Positions 35,498 through 43,625 of a stretch of DNA of 64,000 nt are shown here, piece by piece. Each line of letters begins with the position of its first letter. Position 1 is the stretch's first letter. The notes beneath the pieces are model-generated. The model did not search any database and was not told where the DNA came from. It was given only the letters and a program-made list of their open reading frames with translations. Source of the stretch: Clostridiales bacterium (lineage in GTDB: Bacteria; Bacillota; Clostridia; Peptostreptococcales; Anaerovoracaceae); the NCBI GenBank assembly GCA_012513435.1, contig JAAZCE010000039.1, forward strand, positions 57,134 through 121,133, in the 5' to 3' direction. The translations under genes and the position numbers were made by a program.

Positions 35498-35581
35498 CTA
35501 ATTGTCGTACTTTATTATGATAACGCATTAACTCATTAGCTTGTTAATTCGTACCATATGCGTATAAGACAGGAGGTTAAA

Positions 35582-36856
35582 ATGATAAAAATTTATAAGC
35601 GAAGTGAAATATCCGATGAAAATATACTTATAAGAAACCCTCAGGCTTCTCAAATAACCGAAACGGTTTCACAGATACTCAACGGTGTGCATCAGGGTGG
35701 AGACAAGACCCTTCTCTATTACTGCGAGATGCTGGACAACATCAGGCCAGAGCCTATGGAACTTACGAAAAAAGAAATTAAGGATGCCATTGACTCTATC
35801 GACGAGAATGTATTAACCGCTCTTAAAAGAGCTGCAGACAGAATAAAAAAATATCACAGCATACAGCAGAGAAAGAGCCAGCTTATTGCTCAGGACGAAG
35901 GGATAATCCTGATGCAGAAGGAAATGCCAATTGAAAAGGTAGGCATCTACATTCCCGGCGGCACTGCAAGCTACCCATCTACCGTTCTCATGAATGTAAT
36001 CCCTGCCAAACTGGCCGGGGTCAATGAGATAGTAATGGTATCTCCTCCTACGTCCAAGGGGACCATATCTCCTATAATAATCGCAGCTGCAGGTATTGCA
36101 GGCGTAGACAGGATATTCAGAATAGGCGGAGCCCAAGCTATAGCTGCTCTTGCCTATGGAACCGAATCCATTCCTAAGGTTGATAAAATCGTAGGACCAG
36201 GCAATGCATACGTTGCCGAAGCGAAAAAGCAGATTTTTGGACAGACTGGAATAGATATGATAGCAGGGCCAAGCGAGATCCTTGTGATTGCAGATAAAAC
36301 TGGTAATCCGGCAGTCATTGCCGCTGATATGCTTGCTCAGGCTGAGCACGATAAGATGGCTACATCTGTGTTAGTTACCGATAGTGAAGAATTAGCCGTG
36401 AAGGTTCAATCGGAGCTTGAAGTCCAGGTTGATGCCCTCCCAAGGAAAGAAATTGCCGCTGCATCTATAAACGATAACGGCAAGATAATAATAGAAAAAA
36501 ATATTGACGCCGCCATAGACACCGCCAATCTTTTGGCACCGGAGCATCTAGAACTATTCCTGGATATGGACGACCCTTTTAAATATATAAGCCGCGTGCG
36601 AAATGCAGGCTCCGTGTTCATGGGTAAGAATTCCCCCGAAGCTCTCGGAGATTATTACGCCGGACCTAATCACACATTGCCTACGGGAGGCACCGCCAGA
36701 TTTTCCAGCCCTCTTTCCGTGGACGACTTTATGAAAAGGACATCCTTCATATACTACAACAGCTCTGCACTGGCAGCGGCCGCTGATGACATCGCTTTGC
36801 TGGCGAGAGTGGAAGGTCTAGAAGGCCACGCGCGGTCAGTCCTTGTACGAAAATAA
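35582..36856 (+). CDS. hisD: Histidinol dehydrogenase, stand-alone
   Basis: 424 aa zinc enzyme oxidising L-histidinol to L-histidine with two NAD+. Family motifs: PGGTASYPSTVLMNVIPAKLAGV, IFRIGGAQAIAALAYGTESI, DKIVGPGNAYVAEAK, MLAQAEHDKMATSVLVT and GPNHTLPTGGTARFSSPLSVDDF. The ATG at 35582 has AGGAGG 5 nt upstream; the in-frame ATG at 35558 has none. No other his gene is in the window. HisD homologues also act in other pathways, so histidine biosynthesis is likely but not certain. Confidence 0.92.
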   Translation: MIKIYKRSEISDENILIRNPQASQITETVSQILNGVHQGGDKTLLYYCEMLDNIRPEPMELTKKEIKDAIDSIDENVLTALKRAADRIKKYHSIQQRKSQLIAQDEGIILMQKEMPIEKVGIYIPGGTASYPSTVLMNVIPAKLAGVNEIVMVSPPTSKGTISPIIIAAAGIAGVDRIFRIGGAQAIAALAYGTESIPKVDKIVGPGNAYVAEAKKQIFGQTGIDMIAGPSEILVIADKTGNPAVIAADMLAQAEHDKMATSVLVTDSEELAVKVQSELEVQVDALPRKEIAAASINDNGKIIIEKNIDAAIDTANLLAPEHLELFLDMDDPFKYISRVRNAGSVFMGKNSPEALGDYYAGPNHTLPTGGTARFSSPLSVDDFMKRTSFIYYNSSALAAAADDIALLARVEGLEGHARSVLVRK

Positions 36857-36883
36857 GGCGCAATTCCCGTATTAAACAATAAC

Positions 36884-36930
36884 AAAAAACAATCCCCTTA
36901 ATGTCAACGTACTGCCGACAATTAAGGGGA
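36884..36930 (-). terminator. Probably bidirectional terminator between hisD and the saccharopine-dehydrogenase-like gene
   Basis: TCCCCTTAAT/ATTAAGGGGA (10 bp) at 36893-36930 with an extra GTC/GAC pair inside. On the minus strand it is followed by TTGTTTTTTG, a good terminator for the gene that ends at 36955; it also lies 37 nt past the hisD stop. Confidence 0.83.
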
Positions 36931-36954
36931 CTATTATTATTCTGTTATTTATGC

Positions 36955-38241
36955 TTATTTGTTCAACAGATCTAGCATATTCTTCTCGTTAACCATATCA
37001 GCATATTCTGAATCCATTTCCTTGATTCCTGCAGGGAATTCATACTTAGCAAGTCTTTCTACGAATGGATCTGGATCAAAGTGTTCAGGACCCCATGCAC
37101 CAGCATCACTCCAGATGCCTTTAGCTATAAGCTCCATCATGATAACAGGACCTACTGCAGTCTGAGCTACTACTGAGTTAGTAGTGTACTTCTTGATGCA
37201 ATCCTGGTTGTCAGCAACCTGATAGAGATATACTGAACGATATTTATCATCCTTCCAACCTGTTACCCATGTACCGGCACAGCCCTTACCTGTCATTGTC
37301 ATTGTAGCATTTACAGGACTAGGGATAACCTTACATACGAAATCTCTTGGAGTAATTTCTGTATCGCCAACTTTAATTTTAGTTCTCTTGTCAGCGAGGC
37401 CGTATTCGTGCAATATTAACAGCTTCTTTCTGAAGTCTGCAGGAACACCATACTTAAATGTTACTCTGTTACAATCGATTTCTCTTGGAACCAGGAGTAC
37501 TTCTTCGTGCTCTACGTTAACTACTTCTACATCGCCGATTCCACCAGGGAAGTTGAAGATTTCAGGCTCTGAAAACTGTTCTGTACAGAACCAGTGTCCT
37601 TCAGGATTGGCCTCGTTCTTTTCCCATATTACAGGTGGCTGTAAGCATTCTTCGATTGTTGTCCATACTGAGAATCCGAAGTCCGAATCAGTATTTCCAT
37701 AATTGTCGCCGTCTCTTACGTCAACTCTGTCAATCTTATCAAATAAATGCTTGTTAGCATACTTTGCAAATACATCAGCCATACCAGGCTCAACGCCAGA
37801 TCCGCAAACAGCGATTTTGCCGGACGCTTCCCATTCCTTCTGCTTAGCAAACTGATAGTCACCTAACTTAATGTTTGTAAGTTCATAAGGCTTTTCAGGA
37901 TGCTCAGATCCCAATGTCATAGCACAGTCAAGATATCCAATCTTTAAAGCCAGACAAGTGTCAAATATAGTCTGATTCATTCTTGGATCACAAGCGTTCA
38001 TTGCGAAATCAGCACCAAACTCTTTAACTACTGATTTGATGCTCTCAGCATCCATCGCATTAATCTGCGCAGGAACGAATTTTCCTCCTCCACAAATTTC
38101 ATTAGCAACTTTCTTTGCTCTTTCAACATCATAATCTGCTACGATAACTTTCTCTGCCCAGTCGGCTTCTGTACCCTGTCTGGCAATAATTTTTGCTGCA
38201 GACGTACCAACGCCGCCAGCTCCGATAATAAGTAATTTCAT
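36955..38241 (-). CDS. Saccharopine dehydrogenase-family oxidoreductase
   Basis: 428 aa. Rossmann nucleotide motif LLIIGAGGVGTSAAKI at the very N-terminus; MNACDPRMNQTIFDTCLALKIGYLDCA and CGSGVEPGMADVFAKY are conserved in saccharopine/carboxynorspermidine dehydrogenases. The reaction would be reductive condensation or its reverse on an amino acid such as lysine, or on a diamine; the substrate cannot be fixed. GGAGG lies 8 nt ahead of the ATG at 38241. The promoter is preceded by AraC-type direct repeats, and the AraC gene sits just upstream, so induction by that regulator is likely. Confidence 0.86.
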   Translation of the reverse strand: MKLLIIGAGGVGTSAAKIIARQGTEADWAEKVIVADYDVERAKKVANEICGGGKFVPAQINAMDAESIKSVVKEFGADFAMNACDPRMNQTIFDTCLALKIGYLDCAMTLGSEHPEKPYELTNIKLGDYQFAKQKEWEASGKIAVCGSGVEPGMADVFAKYANKHLFDKIDRVDVRDGDNYGNTDSDFGFSVWTTIEECLQPPVIWEKNEANPEGHWFCTEQFSEPEIFNFPGGIGDVEVVNVEHEEVLLVPREIDCNRVTFKYGVPADFRKKLLILHEYGLADKRTKIKVGDTEITPRDFVCKVIPSPVNATMTMTGKGCAGTWVTGWKDDKYRSVYLYQVADNQDCIKKYTTNSVVAQTAVGPVIMMELIAKGIWSDAGAWGPEHFDPDPFVERLAKYEFPAGIKEMDSEYADMVNEKNMLDLLNK

Positions 38242-38296
38242 CTTTTTACCTCCATATATTATCCGAAACAATTATAGCTGTACTTGTTATAATACA

Positions 38297-38325
38297 ATAT
38301 TAGCCTTTTAGTCAGAATTTTTCAA
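38297..38325 (-). promoter_or_regulatory. Promoter of the saccharopine-dehydrogenase-like gene
   Basis: On the minus strand: TTGAAA (38320-38325), 17-nt spacer, TAATAT (38297-38302). A second possible -10 (TATAAT in GCTATAATTG) lies further downstream. Confidence 0.6.
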
Positions 38326-38330
38326 TTATG

Positions 38331-38360
38331 TGTTTGCTGTAAATAAGTATTTGTTTGCTG
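38331..38360. promoter_or_regulatory. Tandem direct repeats, candidate AraC operator
   Basis: TGTTTGCTG occurs at 38331-38339 and again at 38352-38360, exactly 21 bp apart (two helical turns), both followed by an A/T-AAG stretch. They lie 5 bp upstream of the -35 hexamer of the saccharopine-dehydrogenase-like gene and 11 bp beyond the araC stop. The spacing and position are those of AraC-family activator half sites. Confidence 0.65.
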
Positions 38361-38370
38361 ATAAGCGTTG

Positions 38371-39906
38371 TTACTCCTTATCTATGAGTATAAGCTCTGC
38401 TCCCATGCCTCTGAAGGTAGTTCTTATGCTCAAAGCATCTGAGCTTATATGATCATCTGAAGTTATCATTGCCGCTGATGATAGCTGTTCTATGAGCAGT
38501 TCCCTTCCGTCTGCGCTTCTCACTGGATTAATGGCACCTGTCAGCATTTTATCCAGGTTTTCCTTTTCCAGTCTGTATCTCAGCATCTTATAGCTGCCGG
38601 AAAGGCCTGTACACCTTACGAGGAACTCTATTTCCTCATCATAGCTTTGAACCAATCTTAGCAGTTCTTCTCTGGAATTTATTTTTTTCAAGGCATTACC
38701 CACGTTCTCATCAAAGTTATATACCAGAACGCTCATGTTATCCAAAGGCCCCGGATATTTGCATTTCGTCGTTATCAAATAATTCTCGCCCGAAACTATC
38801 ACGTTCTCATTCATGGACATGAGCTTCTGATAAGGATCTGCCAGCAGGTCGTTAACGTCTCTTTCCATAATGGCAGAAATGGCCGGCGACCCAGTTTCAA
38901 TAGAAGCATAGTTGTCGTAAATATCTATATCGATTATTACTGGCTTAATCCTTCCCTTGTCGGCATAGTCAGCATATACGCCCTTCACCTGTCGCTTTAT
39001 TGCATTTTCAATCTGTGTCGGTGTGCATCTGTCGTATCTTGCTGCAATTTCTCTGCTGATTATTTTGCCTATGTACTTCTTCCTGTATTCGAGAGGGTGC
39101 ATATGAAACCAATGTTCAAAGTGTTTGATGTAATACCTTACGGCAGAAAATCCTGTTTCCTCCGCAATAACGCCTATCTTTTTGTTGGTTCCCAACAAGA
39201 GCTTCTCAGACTCCTCTACTCTTATATAGCTAAGAAGGTCCTGGAAGCTAAGGCCTGTTGCCTCCTTGATTATGTGGGAAAGATAGTAGATGCTCAAGTG
39301 TTCCTTTTCCGCGATTTCGCTTAAGGTCAGTTTCCTTGAGTAATTTTCGTACATATAATCGGTTATCCTGTTGAGTCTTCCCGCCAGAATCTTGTTGCCC
39401 TTGTTCTTGGATTCGTTAATGAACCTGCCATCCTCCATTACGAAGTATCTGAAATCTGAAATCAAGCATGCGATTAAATTATGGGTGCTTTCGATTACCT
39501 TATGTTCATAACCGTAGCCCTTTTGAAGCACCTCCATCATTATTCTCGCCAAAATATTTCTCAGAACCTCCAAACTTTCATCACTGTCGTCCTGCATATC
39601 GGTAACAAAGAAATTGTTCTTCAGATTGTCGTAGTATCTGGAAAAATAGGTGAGATCAAGCTGGAGCATCATTACCATGTTGTCGTCTTCGGTCCTTTCA
39701 AAGCTGTGCATCTCCCTGTCATTAAGGATAAAAATGTCGCCTTGATTGAGGGTGTATGTGTAATATCCGTTTCTCAATACTACGCTGCCGTCCAAAACAT
39801 AAACCACCTCCATATCATCGTGAAAATGGATTGGATATTCTTCAATTTTCGCTGTAATGACGTTGATAGGCAACTCATTCTTGTAAATAATTTTTTCTTT
39901 TAACAT
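38371..39906 (-). CDS. AraC-family regulator with cupin sensor and extra C-terminal domain
   Basis: 511 aa. Residues about 10-75 form a cupin ligand-binding domain (IHFHDDMEVVYVLDGSV, GDIFILNDREMHSF). The two AraC helix-turn-helix motifs are central, about residues 185-285 (LTLSEIAEKEHLSIYYLSHIIKEATG and IGVIAEETGFSAVRYYIKHFEHWF). About 220 residues follow, which most AraC proteins lack; I see no catalytic motif there. ATG at 39906, GGGAG 5 nt upstream. It probably activates the saccharopine-dehydrogenase-like gene downstream. Confidence 0.9.
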   Translation of the reverse strand: MLKEKIIYKNELPINVITAKIEEYPIHFHDDMEVVYVLDGSVVLRNGYYTYTLNQGDIFILNDREMHSFERTEDDNMVMMLQLDLTYFSRYYDNLKNNFFVTDMQDDSDESLEVLRNILARIMMEVLQKGYGYEHKVIESTHNLIACLISDFRYFVMEDGRFINESKNKGNKILAGRLNRITDYMYENYSRKLTLSEIAEKEHLSIYYLSHIIKEATGLSFQDLLSYIRVEESEKLLLGTNKKIGVIAEETGFSAVRYYIKHFEHWFHMHPLEYRKKYIGKIISREIAARYDRCTPTQIENAIKRQVKGVYADYADKGRIKPVIIDIDIYDNYASIETGSPAISAIMERDVNDLLADPYQKLMSMNENVIVSGENYLITTKCKYPGPLDNMSVLVYNFDENVGNALKKINSREELLRLVQSYDEEIEFLVRCTGLSGSYKMLRYRLEKENLDKMLTGAINPVRSADGRELLIEQLSSAAMITSDDHISSDALSIRTTFRGMGAELILIDKE

Positions 39907-40011
39907 TTTTTCTCCCACTACACTTGCTCGACATTATGTTAACTTCTGTTCTTTTTTACCTCGACATCTTTCAACAAGCGGACAGCCCCATAAAATTAGG
40001 CATTACAGAGG

Positions 40012-40141
40012 TTATCCACACGTTTTCCGGGATTGTATACAATCTTATCCAAAGGTTGTTGTGGATAACTATTTTTTTGTTATTGTTGAAATTTCAATTG
40101 TTTCTCCTGTCAAGTACATTTTTCAAACCATTTTATCCACA
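40012..40141. other. Cluster of DnaA boxes
   Basis: Three exact TTATCCACA boxes: 40012-40020 (+), 40060-40068 (-, TGTGGATAA) and 40133-40141 (+), plus a one-mismatch box TTATCCAAA at 40045-40053. An AT-rich run (ATTTTTTTGTTATTG) lies between boxes two and three, and a perfect palindrome GATTGTATACAATC at 40031-40044. No dnaA, dnaN or recF is nearby, so this is more likely a regulatory or DnaA-titrating cluster than the main origin. It is the intergenic region between araC and cwlD; no ORF is supported in it. Confidence 0.7.
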
Positions 40142-40211
40142 GTTTGTTCGCCCCTTATTTCAACGTAGTGATGTTTTCTACAAATGGCGAATTCTAGCCG
40201 TTTTTAACCTA

Positions 40212-40934
40212 CTAATCCATATATTTACAAATTCCATTTTTTACAATTTGGCAAATTGTTTTTTGATGGGACCTCTTTCTCAGGCTGTCAGCGTCGTCAG
40301 GGTTTGACAAAAATCCACACTCCACTATGACCGTCGGCACCTTCACATCTTTTAGCAAAAACACATCGCCCTTGCTCAGCTCGCTCCGACTTCTCTCGTT
40401 GAGATTTTTATTCAATCCTGCCTGAATGAATCCGGCGGCCCTTTCACTGCTTCCAACAGCTCCTTTATCACCATCAGCTGGATAAAAAACCTGAGCGCCC
40501 TTCACATTCTCATCCTGAGTAAAGCTGTTAAGGTGTATACTCACAGCCAAATCAGGCCTTACCTTCTCTATATAATTCTTCCTTGCCGTTACGTCCTGCG
40601 TCTTAAGACTTCTGATAGTCGCCTCACCTGAATCATCGTAAAGCCCCACATCCTCATCCCTTGTCAGCATAACCTTCATACCTTCCTCTTCCAGCTGCTT
40701 CTTAAGCTCAAGGGAAATGGAAAGGTTGATGTTCTTTTCGTTTGTCCCGTCTCGGCTTACGGCTCCTCCATCAATGCCTCCATGTCCGGGATCAATGACC
40801 ACTATAGGCACTCCTGCTGTTTTATTCACCATAATATCCAGGTCATTATACCCAGGTATACACATTATGGCCAAAGCACATAATCCAATAGCTGCCATTA
40901 ATTTTACTCTGCTCGATTTTGTTATTTTCTTCAT
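40212..40934 (-). CDS. cwlD: N-acetylmuramoyl-L-alanine amidase, germination-type
   Basis: 240 aa zinc amidase (Amidase_3) needed to make muramic-delta-lactam in the spore cortex. N-terminal membrane/signal segment (about residues 10-28). Zinc ligands: His in VIDPGHGGIDGGAV, Glu in GTNEKNINL, His in VSIHLNSF; the catalytic Glu is in VIVECGFLSNPDD. The ATG at 40934 is chosen because GAGGT lies 6-7 nt upstream and touches the ATG two codons earlier. Alone, downstream of no other cell-wall gene. Confidence 0.9.
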   Translation of the reverse strand: MKKITKSSRVKLMAAIGLCALAIMCIPGYNDLDIMVNKTAGVPIVVIDPGHGGIDGGAVSRDGTNEKNINLSISLELKKQLEEEGMKVMLTRDEDVGLYDDSGEATIRSLKTQDVTARKNYIEKVRPDLAVSIHLNSFTQDENVKGAQVFYPADGDKGAVGSSERAAGFIQAGLNKNLNERSRSELSKGDVFLLKDVKVPTVIVECGFLSNPDDADSLRKRSHQKTICQIVKNGICKYMD

Positions 40935-41053
40935 ATTCATACCTCACACATATATATATTGAATTCTATATGTGTAATGGCCTAATATGAACAGCAAATT
41001 AATAACCTCTTTCTACATTATAAAACAATTATTACGTTTTTAATAGCATTTTA

Positions 41054-41082
41054 TTGACTTTTTTGCAGTAAATATATAAACT
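41054..41082 (+). promoter_or_regulatory. Probable promoter of the AlaX-type gene
   Basis: TTGACT (41054-41059), 17-nt spacer, TAAACT (41077-41082). An inverted repeat ACACATATA/TATATGTGT lies upstream near 40946-40975, close to cwlD. Confidence 0.55.
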
Positions 41083-41122
41083 TTTCATTATAGGCTTGCT
41101 ATTTAAATAGGAGATGAAAACA

Positions 41123-42349
41123 ATGTCAACAACAAAATTATACCAAAATCAGGTTTATACAAAAGAATTTACCGCCAATGTCACTTCGGTCAACATATCG
41201 GAGGACAGTACAACAGTAACCCTGGACCAAACAGCCTTCTTCCCTGAAGGGGGAGGCCAAAGCTGCGACCTTGGGGTCATAGGAAAATGGAAGGTAGCAG
41301 ATGTGCGGGAGGTGGGCGAGGATGTATACCACACTATTGAAACAACCGATTCTTCAGATATGCCTTCTGTCGGTGCTCAGCTCCCATGCTCTATCGACTG
41401 GGAAAGGCGTTTTGACAATATGCAGCGACACTGCGGAGAGCATATATTGTCAGGTGTATTCTTCGACCTTTACGGTGGCGTCAACAGAGGCTTCCACATG
41501 GGCACTGACTATATGACCATAGATATCAGCCTCGAAGAACAACCGGAAATAGAGGAAATCACCTATGAAATGGCTCTGGAAGCGGAAGCTGCCGCCAACA
41601 AGGTAATATGGTCCGATTCCCCTGTAACAGTGCTGCGATTTGATTCAAGGAAGGATGCCGAAAAGATGCCTTTGCGAAAGGCACTGGCTTTTGATGAGGA
41701 TATTTCCATAGTATGCGTAGGGTCAGCGGAAAACGCCGCCGACTGTGTAGCCTGCTGCGGTACTCACCCCAGCACGGCAGGTCAGGTAGGGCTTTTGAAG
41801 ACATACAAGGTAGAAAAGTACAAGGGAATGTTCAGGATTTACTTTGAAGCGGGACAGAGGGCCCTTAAGGACTACGGCCTGAAACACGACATCCTGACAG
41901 ACCTTTCCAACGACTATTCTTCTTCAATAGATGATTTTCCGAGCAAGCTCAAGCTCCAGGAGGAAAAGTTAGCTGCCGTAAAAAATGACCTTTTTCAAAT
42001 GAAAAAGGCCCTTACAAAAATCGAATGTGATAAGCTTGACGGCATTATTGCCGCCTCAGACTCAAAAGTACTCGTTCATAGTCTGGAGCATTTTTCTATG
42101 GACGATGCCTTTAACATGGGCAAGAACTACATGGGTAAATGCAAGCAACTGATTATGCTTTTCTCGGAAAAAGACTGTTCATATATCCTTCTCTCCGACG
42201 GCACCGTTGACTGCGGCAGCCTTGTAAAGGAGTACGCCTCCTTCTATCATGGAAAGGGCGGCGGAAATAAAATTTCCGCAAGGGCAATTTTTGACAGGGA
42301 AGAAAACGCCACCCTCTTCTCAGACCTGGTACAAAAGCATCTACGATGA
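41123..42349 (+). CDS. Alanyl-tRNA editing protein, AlaX-L type
   Basis: 408 aa, trans-editing hydrolase for Ser- or Gly-mischarged tRNA-Ala. N-terminal AlaRS-like beta domain (TAFFPEGGGQSCDLG). The editing-site zinc ligands are HCGEH (about residues 111-115) and the Cys/His of CCGTHPSTAGQVG. The C-terminus has the DHHA1-like end, with GKGGGNKISARA. ATG at 41123 has AGGAG 9 nt upstream. It converges on the 3D-domain gene with 11 nt between stops. Confidence 0.9.
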   Translation: MSTTKLYQNQVYTKEFTANVTSVNISEDSTTVTLDQTAFFPEGGGQSCDLGVIGKWKVADVREVGEDVYHTIETTDSSDMPSVGAQLPCSIDWERRFDNMQRHCGEHILSGVFFDLYGGVNRGFHMGTDYMTIDISLEEQPEIEEITYEMALEAEAAANKVIWSDSPVTVLRFDSRKDAEKMPLRKALAFDEDISIVCVGSAENAADCVACCGTHPSTAGQVGLLKTYKVEKYKGMFRIYFEAGQRALKDYGLKHDILTDLSNDYSSSIDDFPSKLKLQEEKLAAVKNDLFQMKKALTKIECDKLDGIIAASDSKVLVHSLEHFSMDDAFNMGKNYMGKCKQLIMLFSEKDCSYILLSDGTVDCGSLVKEYASFYHGKGGGNKISARAIFDREENATLFSDLVQKHLR

Positions 42350-42360
42350 TTGGCGGAAAT

Positions 42361-43578
42361 CTATTGTATGTATATGGTCACATACCTTACGCCCCAGTTT
42401 ATACATTCTGATTCGGTACTCATATATATGTCGATGGTATTGCCCTGGATGTTGCCGCCTGTATCTTCGGCTCGTCTTGCTCCGATACCCTCGATATATA
42501 CGTTGGTGCCCAGAGGTATTACGCTTGGGTCTACGGCAATTTCACCGACTCTGGCTCTCGTTCCCATAGCCGTTCTTCCGCCTCCCGTATAGGAGTACGC
42601 TTTGACTGTCAGCTTCCTGCTGTAAGTCGTCCCGTTGTAGTTGATTCTGGTTCCGTTTGCCACTACCCTATCCACAGGTTCGGTTATTATCTCTCTGGAT
42701 ATCTCCGTTCTGGAATGCTCCTTGCCGTCAACATAAAGTATTTCATATGTAACCTTGGCCTTGCCTTCTTTGCCTTCGGCAACCACTTTGCTTTCCCCTT
42801 CGTTCATAGAGGCATCATCCTTTTTCACGGTCTCAAAAGGGATGTCTTCCTTGAAGGTTTTTTCCTTTGCAGTTACGCGCTGAATCAGAATGCGCATATC
42901 GTCCTTCAAGATTTCGTCCAGGCCCGGCGTTACTATATCCCTCTTGCCGACCCTGATATTGCAATCCTCCAACGCGAATTTCACCGTCCTGGAAAGGGTC
43001 TTATATCTCTTGACTTTACCGTCTGCTTTTACTTTGAATGGTGTTGCATGGGTTATCTTGAAGCTTATTCCGTCGTAAATAATAGTTGAAACAGGCTTAT
43101 CGATGTAGTCTTCTTCACTGTATTTAATGTCTTGTTCTTCCAGAAACTCTCCAATGGTGTAGGTCTTGGTTTCCACCGTATATACGGTTCCGTTAATAGT
43201 CGCGTTGACCTCTCTGGGTATCATATTAGTCGCTACGAAGGTCCACGCCGCCATAACAAGAAGACATACGGCTATCCCAAAGGCCCAGCCGTATTTCTTA
43301 AAAGCCCTTCTCTCCGGCCTGAGTTTTTCCGCAAGTGAAATTACAGGCTCCGACGTTGGCTCATCCTGAGATTTGGGCTGGGATGCCAATTCAGGTTCAG
43401 ACGCCGATTCGGATTCGGGCTCCGGTTCGGATTCAGGTTCCGGCTCGGGTTCAGGCTTCTCCACCGGTTCCGGTTCCAACTTATGGCCTTTGATCTTCTC
43501 ACGCGCCTCGTCTATGGAATCATTGTCATTGAGGTTCTCTTCATCAGCACCTACAATACTTCTTATGTTTATCTTCAT
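42361..43578 (-). CDS. G5- and 3D-domain cell-wall protein (YabE/resuscitation-promoting-factor-like)
   Basis: 405 aa. Residues about 35-75 are a Glu/Pro/Ser repeat (EPEPEPESEPEPESES). One membrane helix follows the basic RRAFKKYG (about 92-118). Then DUF348-like repeats (VYTVETKTYTIGEFLEEQDI; FKVKADGKVKRYKT), a G5 domain (about 245-305) and a C-terminal 3D domain with the Asp triad (GEIAVDPSVIPLGTNVYIEG, AEDTGGNIQGNTIDIYM). The 3D domain is a lytic-transglycosylase-like barrel. Last of a run with SBP, nifU-like and pepV genes. Confidence 0.9.
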   Translation of the reverse strand: MKINIRSIVGADEENLNDNDSIDEAREKIKGHKLEPEPVEKPEPEPEPESEPEPESESASEPELASQPKSQDEPTSEPVISLAEKLRPERRAFKKYGWAFGIAVCLLVMAAWTFVATNMIPREVNATINGTVYTVETKTYTIGEFLEEQDIKYSEEDYIDKPVSTIIYDGISFKITHATPFKVKADGKVKRYKTLSRTVKFALEDCNIRVGKRDIVTPGLDEILKDDMRILIQRVTAKEKTFKEDIPFETVKKDDASMNEGESKVVAEGKEGKAKVTYEILYVDGKEHSRTEISREIITEPVDRVVANGTRINYNGTTYSRKLTVKAYSYTGGGRTAMGTRARVGEIAVDPSVIPLGTNVYIEGIGARRAEDTGGNIQGNTIDIYMSTESECINWGVRYVTIYIQ

Positions 43579-43625
43579 ATACTACTCTCCAAAAAACGTA
43601 TTTTTTAAGGCTTTTTCAAGTCACA

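Noticed and set aside
35498..35581. T-box or histidine leader before hisD
   Set aside because: The leader is about 80 nt and has no specifier stem or T-box sequence.
37100..38241. Second enzyme hidden on the plus strand opposite the saccharopine-dehydrogenase-like gene
   Set aside because: Plus-strand frames there (68 and 104 codons) are Ser/Pro/Leu-rich antisense shadows.
40012..40141. Calling the DnaA-box cluster the chromosomal origin
   Set aside because: No dnaA/dnaN/recF nearby and only about 130 bp of boxes; an origin claim needs genome-wide skew data.
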